Shown: positions 1 to 11,880 of the stretch, one piece after another | Position numbering within the stretch: position 1 is the first letter of the stretch | Layout: each line of letters starts with the position of its first letter | Assembly: GCA_029582155.1 (NCBI GenBank) | Contig: CM055898.1 | Coordinates: 20,534,229 to 20,598,228 of the forward strand | Source of the DNA: Panopea generosa | Taxonomy: Eukaryota; Mollusca; Bivalvia; Adapedonta; Hiatellidae | Reading direction: 5' to 3' | DNA length: 64,000 nucleotides | Translations under genes and position numbers: made by a program | Notes under the pieces: generated by a model | Told to the model about the DNA's origin: nothing | The model's input: only the letters and a program-made list of their open reading frames with translations | Database searches by the model: none

Positions 1-660
1 TAACAAAATATTGAATATGCAAGTTTAAGTAAAGTCGAAACAGTAATTCGAAATATTTAATGATCAATGTGATAATTTAACCAATTTTTTTTTGCTGAAC
101 AATAAATTATTGCTATGGATAAGAAATACCAATAACCTCGGTGGTTTTAAATATTTAATTATGTTATGGGCTACCTGAAAATCATATTCCGTAATAAATG
201 AAGACACGCATCTTAATGAAAAATATTAATGAATATCAATAGTCAAGATAATAACAATTTTAAAATGGTAGTTAGGTAGTTATATTGTCCATCATTTACT
301 CTCACGAGGGTAAAACACTTTTTAATTTATTTTATAATTGATCTGATCTACCAGCATTTTATTTGGTTAAATAGTTCAGAAAAAACAATTATGTGAATTT
401 AAAATAGTGATGCCTATTGTAAGCATTATTTATACTGAATTTATAAACTTGATATTTGAATTTACAAGATAACATTGTTTCCATGCAAGCAAAGAAACAT
501 TTATTCGTAGCCTACCGTATCAGCACAATGCGTACATATTGTCCATCATGTCCAACTTCTTGTTCTGTACTCGTTTACCATTGCCGATATAACGTTTTAC
601 AATAAATTACTCAGGTTTGGTTTAATCATTATTTCTAAATACTATCATGCTGCATTTTAC
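1..660. other. AT-rich DNA, nothing recognised
   Basis: I see no exon-like patch, RNA gene or repeat beyond short A/T runs. Confidence 0.6.
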
Positions 661-1215
661 ATAACTTACAGAGGTAAAAGAGCCACGTATGTTTAACATA
701 TGTTGGACAAAACATATGTTATACATACATTTAACGTATGTTTTCAATACGTTTTGATTAGCATACGTTTCAAAACATACGTTAAACTTACGTAAATTTA
801 CATATTTACATAAACATATGCTAAACGCATATTAAACGTAGGTTTGTCATACGTGTTTCGGTTCATATGTTAAAATGTATATATAATTATTGCGCTAAAA
901 ACCTCCACAGCACATGGCACACACTACTTTTTTGAAATATCACTAGCAGAGGCAGGGTCCAAATTAAACATGAGAATCAAATATTCATGTTTGACAATCA
1001 AAAACACATGTAAAACATACGTTAACATCAAAATATGTTAAATGCATGTTCAACATACGTTTATCATATGTGTTTCGATTCATACATTTAGAATATGTTA
1101 AAAATCATATATAATTATTGCGCTAAACTCTCCAACAGCACTTAGGACATACTGTTTTAGGGAATATCACTAGCAAAGGCAGAGACTAATTTGAATATGA
1201 GAATAAAAATATTAT
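661..1215. repeat. Palindromic AACATAYGTT motif cluster with about 225-bp tandem duplication
   Basis: Many near-palindromic copies of AACATACGTT/AACATATGTT lie between 690 and 1070. A longer block, TATATAATTATTGCGCTAAA...ATATCACTAGCA.AGGCAG, occurs at about 875-960 and again at 1108-1182. There is no coding potential. Confidence 0.7.
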
Positions 1216-1687
1216 TTTGACTAGATCTACAATATTTTTTTTTCTAAAAAAAATGGATGAACATCTTTAGGACGAAAATTGTTTTGTGTGCTAGAGTTAC
1301 TTCCCTTGTTGATAACACACAGAGAACAAATTTTATAAGATTATAATTTGACAAGTTTAAAAATACTCGTCGTTTTTAATGATATTTAAGCGGTTAGTAT
1401 TATGTTTATGTATATCAATGTAGTTATAGATATAGATCAGTACACTTTGCAATGTGTTGAACTGGAAATATTTTCAGTTTAAAACATAAACCATACCCCA
1501 CCCACTGTGACTGTATATAAATATAATTTGCATTATCACTATAAGAACATATTCTTATGTTCATTATATGGTGACATCGTACTCTTTCTTAAATATTTTA
1601 ATTCGAGACAATGTAAAGAATTTCTTAGCAACTGGATTAATATGTTGAATTTGGACCGTGCACAGGCAATTTTCAAGCCAGTGACAA

Positions 1688-2812
1688 AGGCCCTATCTTA
1701 CTATAGCTTTGCATAGCTGTACAGTATACTAGTCATACCTGTTACCACGTGTCTAAAGTTTTGTCAACCATGTAAATAATAGCATCAATCATAACAGTTG
1801 TAAAGATACTTAAGTATGCTGAGTAATAAACAGTTGCTGGTAATAAATGTAAACAAATGCTGACGCTAACTAAAGTTGAAGCTTCGCGCATGTCTGGGAT
1901 ATTGTTATTATACGGGAATTCACAGTAATAGGTAAAAAGGATATATCTGGTGTGGAAGGAGAAACCCTAAATTAAATCCGTGGAAAATATATACTGGTCA
2001 TACCTTTTACCGCAATCTAAAATTTCTTCAACCATGTAAACGATCCAGATGCTAATGGAATTGGAGCTTTGTCATGTCTGTTATTATACGGGCATTCGCG
2101 GTAATATATATATCCCAGTATTATGTATATAAGGGATAATAACATACTGACTAATGAGTAATGATGTAATGATGTAATGTTGATCTACTTGAAACAGTAG
2201 TTTATTAGCAAAAAAATGTGTGCGACATCCAAATTTCTACATTTATGAAAGCTGTACACATCCGGTACTGAGTGACACGAAGTGAATATGTCGTCATTGC
2301 ATGATTATCCAAAATTTAAACCTTACATTTTGAAAGTTTGAAATTTGGTTAGAATATATCAGAAATATTACATTTATAAATAATAACATGAAAACATGTC
2401 AATTTATATACTCTTGGTGAAACGATTAAATTATAGATATTATTTTGTAACGTTCAACTATGATTTAACATTGTGTGTATACGGAAAAACCGAAACATAT
2501 TTCCAGGCATCTGTCAAACAGCACCTAATAGCTAATCAAAATCATACACGATATTCGCACCGGAAGTAATTCAGCAGAGTAAATGTTGGAACGGTTTAGA
2601 AACGTTAAATACTAATTTTATAGTTAAAACACGATTTTTCTTATTATTACATGATTTATTTTTAAACTATTGTTTTCTACTCATGTTACAACTTTATTTC
2701 ATTGAAATCGGTCATAGATCATAGATTAAGTGATTTTGGTATTTTTCAATTGTCCTTTCTTTCCATTATTTACTGTATATAGCTATCCAAAACCTGTAGT
2801 AAGATAGGGCCT
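1688..2812. mobile_element. Candidate 1.1-kb TIR element (MITE-like)
   Basis: The left end AGGCCCTATCTTACTA (1688-1703) is the exact reverse complement of the right end (2797-2812). The match extends with gaps to about 40-45 bp (ATAGC..TTTG.ATAGCT..TACAGTA). The inside is AT-rich with no transposase and contains a partial tandem duplication. A clear target-site duplication was not seen, so the superfamily is unknown. Confidence 0.55.
1727..2110. repeat. Diverged tandem duplication inside the TIR element
   Basis: The block AGTATACTAGTCATACC...GTCAACCATGTAAA (from 1724) recurs as ATATACTGGTCATACC...TTCAACCATGTAAA (from 1989). The block TGTCTG...TTATTATACGGGAATTC recurs as TGTCTGTTATTATACGGGCATTC. 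The period is about 260 bp and the second copy is shorter. Confidence 0.65.
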
Positions 2813-2819
2813 GTGGCCA

Positions 2820-5800
2820 GTGTTCTAAATAAAATGCCAGATTTCAAATATTTATCATATTCTAAATCCGTTAATTCACAATGTTCTAGAAACCAGATAT
2901 GGCTTAACAGCCATTTATTAAATCAACACATTGCTTCTTTAGGTCCTTATGAAATATTTTTTGTTGATTTGATCTGTTTATTGCAATTGCATTCAAGTGT
3001 GTTTCATTTCGGTCTACTATCTATATTTACACTGTTTTGACAGTGCTTATAAAACTAGTTTTACTCTAGTATATATTGTTTGTAAATATGAATAAATGGG
3101 CAGGTAATTCAAGTTGTGACCCCAAATTAGTATGTTAATGAAGACTGTTGACAGCAGTAGGGTTTAACACCGTTACACATAGTTTTAGAAACACACATTC
3201 CCATTTTTTCTTATTTAACATGTGTAACGGACGTATGGAGTCAATGGTAGTAATATTATTTCTACAGTACATGGTACAGACACCAAACCAGAAGTCGTTT
3301 TGAAAAATACTGGTATTAACATGTACTCATTTTGAAAATAACATATAGATACTCTTATCTGTCTTTTGGAATTTCGATGAAAATCCAAGATAGTTAATAA
3401 TAAAAATTATTATGTGTTGGTTATGAAATGTAGAAAACATAAAATTCCTGCATATCTACTAGATGATATTGGGTACACAAATATATTGGGTATTTTTGGC
3501 ACAGTTACAGCTGCAGCTTTTTACAATTTCCATTGTTTAATCCTGTCCGAACTTCTGTTCCATAACTTGCAAACTACTTTTGCCCAACTTGCTACTAGAA
3601 GTATAAAGCTTTATTCAGCATATTCCAAAGTGCTTTCCATTGCAAGCTACGTAATACATGTACATGTATTATTACTAGGGCTGTTCCGATATACCAGTAT
3701 ATAGGTTTATTGCAGTTCGTTTTTGAGCAATATGCGTATTGTATCAGCAGGGTCCGTATAGGCCATACCGCGATACAGATGTAGGTTATGCATATTTCAA
3801 TATCCTTTGAAATAAAGCCGAAAAACGGCATCAAATATGATCAAATATCGAGAGATCAAACAAATAGCCTTACTTTGGTATTCTATTTATAAATCATTAA
3901 TCTGCAGGACTCACGCTGTCGGTCGGCACAGGCACCAATTTGCAATAAAAAATGAAGGACGTTTCGTAAGTTAATACAACAAAGATTACGGATTAAAGTT
4001 TGTCTCAATATCTTATAAGCAAACAGATTCGAATAAACAGCCTCAGTAGAATTTTGTTTTGTCATTTATAATATAGCGATATTTTTCTGACATGCTTTCT
4101 TAAAATGTTGTAACAAAGTTTATAAACTATTCTCAAGATTGAATGCTTATCATCAACTGTTAACAGTCATATTAGGTAAACAATTTGCTTATAATATACA
4201 AATTATCTGTTGTTTCAGCTTTAAAAGCTTCAACTAGAACTGGAGCATTTTACAAATGAAGAGATCCAAAAGACCCTATGTGTTCCCGGTAATCTAGCTG
4301 TAATTGTCCAAAATCTGGTGTGCCTCAACAGTGACGATATCTTTGAAAAAGGTAGGGGAAATTACCGTATTGATTAGTATTCCTGGTATTATAAATGCAG
4401 TGCTCCAGATAAGCACTTTTTGGCGGTATTTAAGCATCGCAATTTCTGAATTAAGCATTGAAATGTAAATTAAATGGTAAAATAAGCATTTGTTATTCTT
4501 AATTTTTGTGTTCATTAGTTTGTTTTAAATGGAAATTTGATAAAAATGTTTTTTCTCTTTTTGAAAGTAAACATTGCATAATAATTTAAGGGGTAAAATA
4601 CTCGTTTTGAATAAAAGTTTATCTGGAGCACCGAAATGAAATAACGGTATTGAATTCATAAATATATTTGCATCTAAAATCTCTCCATTTAATTCAAAAC
4701 ATTGGAGGTATTGCATCTGGATAGATAGGTATTTAATTTATTGTTAATCATTGATTCAACTAAGAACTGGTAAAAGTCAATATTTGTGCATGCTATTTAC
4801 CTAATAGTAGGCCATCCAAACACAGGGAAAAAACTTTTGATGGCAAATTTGAGTAGCACTTTGCATTCATGCTTAATGTTTTCCTTTGTATGTATACAAA
4901 CCTGTGAGGATGGATGCCAATCATAAAATCACCTCATAATCTAAAAATTAGGTCAAAGGTCAACTTGGTGCAGTAATTGATATGTAGAATTAAGAACACT
5001 GTCTTGTTAAAATAATTATTTATCTATTTATTGAACGAACTGAAAATTATAGAAATTTGTTTGTTGTAAGCCACTGCTAGGAATATGAATAAAATATGTT
5101 AAAAATTGTGTTGTCAAATTGAGGTCAAATTGAGGTCAAATGTTAAAAGTGTGCAAAATTTATGAATTTCGATTTTCTTGTGAAATGCAAGCTTCCAATA
5201 CCTGAAACAGGCAAGTATTTTAAATAAAATGGAGTGAATACATAAACAAACCTTATGAGAACTTAAGCACATTAAAACTGAAAGAAACAGCTTCATGAGG
5301 TCACAGTAGAGGACAAAAAGTGGTAAAAAAATAGTAAATATTCTTTAATATTGCTCAACAAGGAAAGCTAATGATTTATAATCGTTTTAATATACACTAG
5401 TATTCTAGTTATTAAGTTGCTACATAATAAGGATATTTTTCAGAATGCACAAAACAACTATTCGAATTGCATGCATCCCAAAAGCCTGAATAATAGCTTG
5501 ACCATCAATGATTATGTACCATTGCAATAAAGAATTAGGAAGGTCATCAAGTTAAAATCACTTTTCAAGACATTAAAAAATTCAGGCTTTGTGGTAGAGT
5601 ACCTGGATCATACAACCCTAGCAAGTGGCAGAGGTGCCAAGGACAACTTGTGTTTCAGTACATAACCAGTTTTTACATTATTGCTAGCATTTGTAGCTGA
5701 CAAAGCATATGTTTAAAATACTCTGAATTAGTTTTCTGTCATATTTAACAACCTGAACGTTTAAAACATCATACCACAAGGGAAATGTTGTTTTTTTCTT

Positions 5801-6950
5801 CAAAGGATCATACTCAGAAAATGTCAAAAGTATCCATCTGTTTGATAAAAACGTGAACATGAGACTCACCAAGATCATTTCATAATGGCAGATAATCAGA
5901 TCTGGTATATATGTGGTCTTCCTCTGCATCATTTTCCCTTGCAGTGACTTCTCGGACACATCCGATTGAGTTGCCAAAGTGACACAGAATTGATATTAAA
6001 TACAAACAATGGTTTCTAATGTTCAGTCCTTTACTAAAACGTAGACACTTTTAAAAAATGTCTTGAGACCGGTGTCACTTTAGCAAGCTTTAACAAACCA
6101 GTTCAGCAGACATTATTGTTACTCACCAATAGATATACCATAAACTATTTATAATATAATAACGAGGTGTAATTAAAAATGATTTGTTACTAGTTAAAAA
6201 GGAAAAATTAATAAAACTGGAGCGAATGTCCAATGTGATCTTTTTTGATGATGATGCTAGAAATGAAATTCGTGTCACTCTTTCATTTTATATAGTTATT
6301 TATACTTGATAACATTAATAGACGTATACTCACCAGATAGGTATTTGAACTCATGAACGAACATTTATTTGTAAAATTATGATTGTGCAGACGAACGTTT
6401 GTTATTATTATTTTCCTCATTTAATAACTGCTCTACTATATGAGGTCACTCTTCAATAGTTCATGCATAAACAATTACAAGCTTGTGCAATTGTTAATTA
6501 CGAAAACACAAGTATATCTCGTACTTTGCTGTCTTTTGAAAAAAAAAAGTTTTTTATCTAAGACTTAAGATAATATACAAAAATTAGAACATATGACGAG
6601 CACGATGCATCAATTGAAGTGCGGTCGATGTCAAACAGGAACATTTTGATACCAAACTTAATAATGGAATGTTTAAGAGAAGTTTCTTTAATTCTAGAAC
6701 ATAAATGTGAAATGGAATTCCACTTGAACTTAAAAAATAAATTGCCTTTTTTTAATGGATATAACGACTCACGTTTATTGCTATTATTTTAGTTAATTGG
6801 ATTGTTTGTAAACATTTTTTGTTCAATTTGTTTTTGTTGTAATATATAACTGTTTTGGATAAAACATTTTATTACTTTGTAATGTGACGTATTTGTTTTA
6901 AGGTGGCATCAAAGAAGATTGGCGTTTTCATTGCAATCCTCATCCATAAA
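2820..6950. other. AT-rich non-coding DNA
   Basis: Only short chance frames occur. Around 3685-3800 the phrase CTAGGGCTGTTCCGATATACC resembles ends of hAT-type non-autonomous elements, but no partner end was found. Nothing else is supported. Confidence 0.5.
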
Positions 6951-6957
6951 TAAAGAA

Positions 6958-7043
6958 TCTACTTACTAACTTACTTACTTACTTACCTACCTACCCACCC
7001 ACCCACCCGCCTGCTTGCTTGCTTGCTTGCTTGCTTACTTATT
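6958..7043. repeat. Compound tetranucleotide microsatellite
   Basis: The array passes in order through CTTA, CCTA, CCCA, a short CCGCCTG step and GCTT units, then back to CTTA. Each step differs by one substitution. Confidence 0.95.
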
Positions 7044-8440
7044 ACTTCGACATACTAATAATCTTCTGTGGGCTTTTGGATTAAATGTTAGAGACGAACT
7101 TGTATCTGTGAACGTTTTATTTTGCAGGCAAACCTTTTGTATAGGGTCAACAAGATCAAACGAATGTTCTTCTGTTATCCATTATTTTTATAAGTGATTT
7201 TTCCACTGTGATATATTCATGTCTTTTTGTTAACATTATGCTGTTATAGTCGCTGAAAGGATGGCTATTTATCATACCAGAAAATCACCTGACAAAATTC
7301 ACAAACTACCTTAATTAAGGCACATAGCTATTAATTATATGTCTCATATATAGTGGCGTAGAAATAAATTCTAGATTTGATGGTTATATATAACCGACTC
7401 CAATAGTCTTCATACAAATGAGAAATTAATAAATGATACGATAATCATATGTATCAAATGTGGACGTAAAGAAACTCCTTAAACGTTTAATTTAAGCTTT
7501 ATTGATGTCCTGATAACATACCATAAAGTATACATATGATCAGATATGGAGATTACAAAATCACATTGAATGTTTATACTATGCTGATGTAATGTTGGCA
7601 TACTTAAACGTGTCATCATAGATTAATAATCTAAATTCAATATGAGGAATATCCTATAAAATCCTATAAAAGTCAATTTTCTTAAGGGGCGTAACTGTGT
7701 AGCAAGAGCAAAGATAAGTTTATAATAATCACGCAATGTCTCTATTAAACGATTTGCTTTAACAAAGATAATGATTAATGATTCATTTAGATTTTCATTT
7801 ATTATTTTTACTTGTGTCTTATCATGCCAATAGTTCTTCATTATCTTAATATTGTTTTCAGATGACATCAGAATGAATGTATTGGTATATATGAATTCCA
7901 TATCAATTTAAAAATAGTGAACATAATCACTGCAGCATCCATATATTATTACCGTGAGAAGATCAATGAAAGCTAGTTTAGATTACCTATAAGGAATACA
8001 ATGCCTTACTAATGTTATACGGTTATTTATCTCGTTTTACCGATAAGGATCTCGAAAAAACTTTATATTTGTTGTTTGTTTGTACTGAATTTAAACCATT
8101 ACAACGTCATAATTTATCATCGAACGAAGGATTTAAATATATACATAATGATTTGTTTTCTTACTAAAGCAAATACTCAACTCCGAACATATCAGTGCAA
8201 CAAACACTTTAATATATCATTTTTAATGGAGGTTCTAAAGTGAACGAAGATTCGAAAAAAATAATTTAATGGGTGTATTTAACAGCGTATAAGCAGGAAC
8301 ATATAATAAAAAAAAGTTTACTACAAGTGTATTTGATACTCTCCCATGGGAAGACGTACCTTGTAGTGTATTTTGAAATCATCCATTTTTTTAACTATGT
8401 ATATTTGAACATTAGTCTTCTACCAGTCTAATATACATAT
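7044..8440. other. AT-rich non-coding DNA
   Basis: No supported features; short open frames have no family resemblance. Confidence 0.5.
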
Positions 8441-8442
8441 AT

Positions 8443-8535
8443 AGGAGGTTGAGAGGTCTAAGGCACACTCGTGTAATGCTTATTTGCCTCTCGCTGCTGA
8501 TTCCATCAGTTCGAACCCAGCTTGGTCCAAATACT
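8443..8535 (+). mobile_element. tRNA-like SINE head fragment
   Basis: An A-box-like TGAGAGGTCTAAGGCAC and a B-box-like AGTTCGAACCCAG are spaced as in a Ser/Leu-type tRNA with a long variable arm. The acceptor stem does not pair, so it is read as a SINE head and not a tRNA gene. Confidence 0.45.
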
Positions 8536-8720
8536 TTGTATTGGAATGGTTTGGAATTGTTTACATTCATTTGGTTAGTCTCGGATGTTGTCGTTAAATA
8601 AAATCATGCGGATTGCTTCGGCCTTTCTGCAGCTGCAACACCCGGCATAGAATCGATTTAGCAAACCTTGATTATTTTTGATAATATCGATTGAATCTGT
8701 GCTAATCTGTACAGCTAAGC

Positions 8721-9759
8721 ATGTCCGGCAGAGGCAAGGGCCGTAGTAAGCGCCGAAGGGTACAGTCAAGTGTGGCTAAAAAAAGACCAGGCAGCGCCGT
8801 CGGGATCAACATATGACCCGGTTAAGTCTGGCGATGTGATTGATTTTGCTCAAATTTTGAAAGCTTCCGGTGTCGTTGACATCCCATCGTATGAAACGGC
8901 ACCTTTGGGGTGTGGTGGCGATACTTTTGTCGCCCCAGCAGACAAATCTACCGGGATGGCAAACCTCACCGTGTTCAATTCAGTGCGTTGCGCACAGGAT
9001 TATATTTTTGCACACGTCCCTTTACAACTGCGTCAGCAGATACGCAAAGGGGAGTATGTTAATCTCGCGTTAATGTCAAAGGGTGCTCTAGAGCTGAGCA
9101 ATTTGTACGCTGGAGGTGTATTGCGTGTGGCAGCCGACGGATCAATAGAATCTAGTCCAAGGGTGTGTAAGGACAATATTACGTCTATTGAACAGTGGAC
9201 AGATTGTTTTGTCATATTTATGTCCATTGTTATACAAGAACATACCGACAGGGCCAGTGAACTGCTTCATTATATGTTCAATATCCGGGAGTGTGCAACT
9301 AGGCAGGGTGGTGTCGCATGGCTCCATTATGATGAGCAATTCAGAATTAGACAGGCCACTGCCCCTTCTTCATGGGCAGCCATAAATAACGACCTGTGGT
9401 GGCGCTGTATGCTAATTAGGGACAATGTGGGGCAGTCGCAGCCGATGAATGTCTACTCAAGGCCACGCACATTTTGCTACTATTGTTCAGATTCTGGTCA
9501 TTGTAAATGGCCATCCTGTTGGTTTGCTCATGTTTGTTCTGGGTGTGGTCTCCAAGATGGTGTATGGGCATGCCCTTCAAAAGTTGGTACAGACCACCAG
9601 CGCCCGCAACAGTATGGTCTGCTCAGAAGGGCAATCATACTTTTCTGGGTCAATCTAGACCATTTGCACCAGAGCAACGACAATGAAGGGGTCTCGGTAG
9701 GGGAGCATTCAACAGAACACACCCATATTAATCGTGATATTGGTACTTTTGCATCCTAG
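8721..9759 (+). pseudogene. gag-like ORF of the YR retrotransposon
   Basis: The likely start is ATG 8721, giving MSGRGKGRSKRRR, a basic tail. The frame then changes by one base around the A7 run at 8778-8784, after which a long frame is open to the stop at 9757-9759. That frame contains HVPLQLRQQIRKGEYVNLA, CVI/EHTDRASELLHY and WAAINNDLWWRCM, a pattern typical of gag of these elements. It ends with a Cys/His cluster, FCYYCSDSGHC ... CSGCG. The start at 8770 used by an ORF caller is only the post-shift frame. Confidence 0.8.
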
Positions 9760-9760
9760 C

Positions 9761-10145
9761 CTGTCACTATTGAAAATTTGATCGTGAAAAGCAGGCATTA
9801 TATCCCCGAGGATGCAAATTATTTGATAGATGGTTTTACGCATGTTTTTTCTATAAATTATACTGGTCCTAGAATCAAAAAACACTGCGGTGTTGCAACG
9901 GAAGATTGATAAAGAACTTAGGGAAGGGAGAATTGCTGGCCCTTTTTTAGAGCGTCCTCTACCAAATTTGCGTGTATCTCCAATTGGTTAGGTCCCTAAA
10001 AAGACAACTGGAGAATATGTCAGTAAATGATTTTATTGATCCAGCATTGTGCTCGGTCCAATATACACTTTTCGATGAAGCAGTTTTCATGATACAAGAT
10101 TTGGGCAAAAATTTCAAGTTGTTTAAGATGGATATTCGCAATCCA
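9761..10145 (+). pseudogene. DIRS-type reverse transcriptase remnant
   Basis: Three frames carry successive RT pieces: NYLIDGFTHVFSINYTGPR, then GRIAGPFLERPLPNLRVSPI, a stop, and VPKKTTGEY. Next comes SVNDFIDP, CSVQYTLFDEAVFMIQDLG and KMDIRN. GPF...NLRVSP, VPKK and SVND are hallmarks of DIRS-group RT. The catalytic YADD/FADD block and everything after it are deleted, and sequence goes straight into the recombinase. Confidence 0.8.
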
Positions 10146-10194
10146 TAGCAACGTATATAGCGGGCATAAGTTATTATCATAAGCTTAATAACTG

Positions 10195-10781
10195 GGTTGA
10201 TCTTGGAGAGGTTTTCATTATAAAGAAATTGATGGAAGTTTGCCGCCGCTCACGCAGAACTAAGGACAAGAGTGCACCCATTTCGGCTAAAATGCTATCT
10301 GATATTTGTTCTTCATTATCCTCAGTATGTCATAGCCTATATGAGACTAAGCTGTTTAAAGCTGCTTTTTTAATTGGCCTATTTTGGTTTATTCAGATTA
10401 AGGATCTCAAGAGCATTATACTATCACATAGATCATCCAAAACAAATCAAAGGGGCTCGCCGACTATTCTAAAAATCCCCCGTGATGAAAACCCTCTAAT
10501 CTGTCCAGTCAGTGCTTTGATAGTTTTTTTGCTCAGTTAGGCAACACTTGAGGGGGCCATTGTTTTGCCATATGGACAAACGCCCTGTCACAAGAACGCA
10601 ATTCACTGACGTATTGTAAAAATGTATAAAGTTTGTAAACCCAAAAAAGGGCTTTTTTCGTTCTCATAGCTTTAGAATTAGTCGGGCAACAGAGCTGGCA
10701 TCTAAGAGGGTGTTGAGTGAAGTTATTATGAAATTGGGCCGTTGGCGTTCTTACGCCTATGCACGCTACATACACAACTAG
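10195..10781 (+). pseudogene. Tyrosine recombinase of the YR retrotransposon
   Basis: The first part (10229-10540) has RSRRTKDKSAPISAKML and LYETKLFKAAFLIGLFWF, the N-terminal core. The usual first catalytic Arg (F-x-R-x-x-E-L) is replaced by Gln in FIQIKDL. After a stop and frameshifts the last part encodes RSHSFRISRATELA (H-x-x-R box) and LGRWRSYAYARYIHN, with the candidate nucleophile Tyr near the end, and stops at 10779-10781. Confidence 0.82.
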
Positions 10782-10789
10782 TTAGGAAC

Positions 10790-11415
10790 ACAAAACAAAC
10801 ACAAATACAGAATATAGAAGAATATAACTTTGGTTTAATTCTCACTGCAGGTGTATGGATATTCGGTAACTCCATTTTGTTTTGGGCCGGCCGAAGAGCA
10901 ATTGATTCAGAAAGGCCAAATTTGAGAATCTCGTTTGATCAACACATTGGCTGGTATGGTATAAGGGGAATGTCATGGGGATATTTTAATCACAGCTTAC
11001 AGCTTAGGGTGCTGTTTCAAACACCTCCTTCTGCCGTAGTCATAAATTTGGTTGGTAATGACATCATGTCAATGTCTATTTTTAAACTCACTAAATTGAT
11101 TAGGACGGGTGTTAATTATTTAACGGGGGCGTTCCTAATACTTACTTCATATGATTTGATATAATCCAGAGGGTACATTGAGGCATTGGTGACAGTTTGA
11201 ATGTCCTAGTTGAGCAAAAAAGGAGAAGAATAAATCGTTTTGGAAGGAAACAAGTGATGCGTGCAGCTGGAGTCAGAGGTGATTCCTTCGTTGCGGACAT
11301 AAATTTTACTACCCATGGTTTCTTCAGGCCTGATGGTGTCCGCCTTTCTGAAGTTGGTCTTGAAATGTTAATGGATGCATTAAGAGATGCAGTAATTTCT
11401 AAGCTGGGTCTTTAA
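10790..11415 (+). pseudogene. SGNH/GDSL hydrolase-like ORF of the YR retrotransposon
   Basis: Block I is VWIFGNSILFWAGRRA (GNS instead of GDS). Block II-like is WYGIRGMSWG. Block III is VVINLVGNDI (G-x-N-D). After a frame break near 11164-11197, block V appears as FFRPDGVRLSEVGLEML, where the catalytic His of the usual D-G-x-H is Arg. The middle segment RRRINRFGRKQVMRAAG is also typical of transposon-borne copies. Known members are thought to be esterase-like; this one is broken. Confidence 0.72.
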
Positions 11416-11721
11416 ATTTTTGGCGGATAAATTTTCTATTTTTATGGAAAATTTATAGTGGCAGAAAAATTTTAACAGCCGGGGGTCGATCGTGTGTGCG
11501 CCTTTACAATGTCGTCACAACTATGGTTCTTAGTAGGAATCATTTGGTGACTAAAAGATTGTATTCATAACAACTAATATTCGGGTGGTTGCTCCCTCTG
11601 ACAGAGTGGCAATTTCGACTGCATCGCCTTTGCAGGTGGGAGTTTTTTGTTTGAGTACTGAGTTTTGCTCAATCGCAAAAGCAGGCAGCTCTTAGGTTTG
11701 CTCACATCTTTGGCTGTGATA

Positions 11722-11880
11722 AGTTGCTAATTGCTGACACTTGCGTATTGCCGATTCTTGCTAATATTTTGCCTATTGCTGATATCTTGCCCATTGCTGA
11801 ATTTTTGCTGATCGCTGATATCTTGCCAATTGCTGACATTTTGCTGATTGCTGATATTTTGCCAATTGCTGACAAATAAA
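11722..11880. repeat. Minisatellite of about 16-17-bp units
   Basis: About nine imperfect copies of ATTGCTGATATTTTGCC lie a few hundred bases after the hydrolase ORF. Read on the minus strand it gives a low-complexity SNWQDISNQQ repeat, which I take as a shadow. It may be part of the element's 3' non-coding region. Confidence 0.85.

Larger units (their letters stand above)
8721..11418 (+). mobile_element. Decayed tyrosine-recombinase retrotransposon (DIRS/Ngaro-like) with SGNH hydrolase ORF
   Basis: Four coding blocks lie in order on the plus strand: a gag-like ORF with a Cys-rich knuckle (8721-9759), a short DIRS-type RT remnant (9761-10145), a tyrosine recombinase (about 10195-10781), and an SGNH/GDSL hydrolase-like ORF (10790-11415). 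Recombinase-encoding retrotransposons of the Ngaro group are known to carry SGNH hydrolases in some animals. Stops, frameshifts and loss of the RT core show it is inactive. Terminal split repeats were not identified. Confidence 0.85.

Noticed and set aside
9033-9722. Several open frames inside the gag-like ORF on both strands
   Set aside because: Shadows of the long plus-strand frame.
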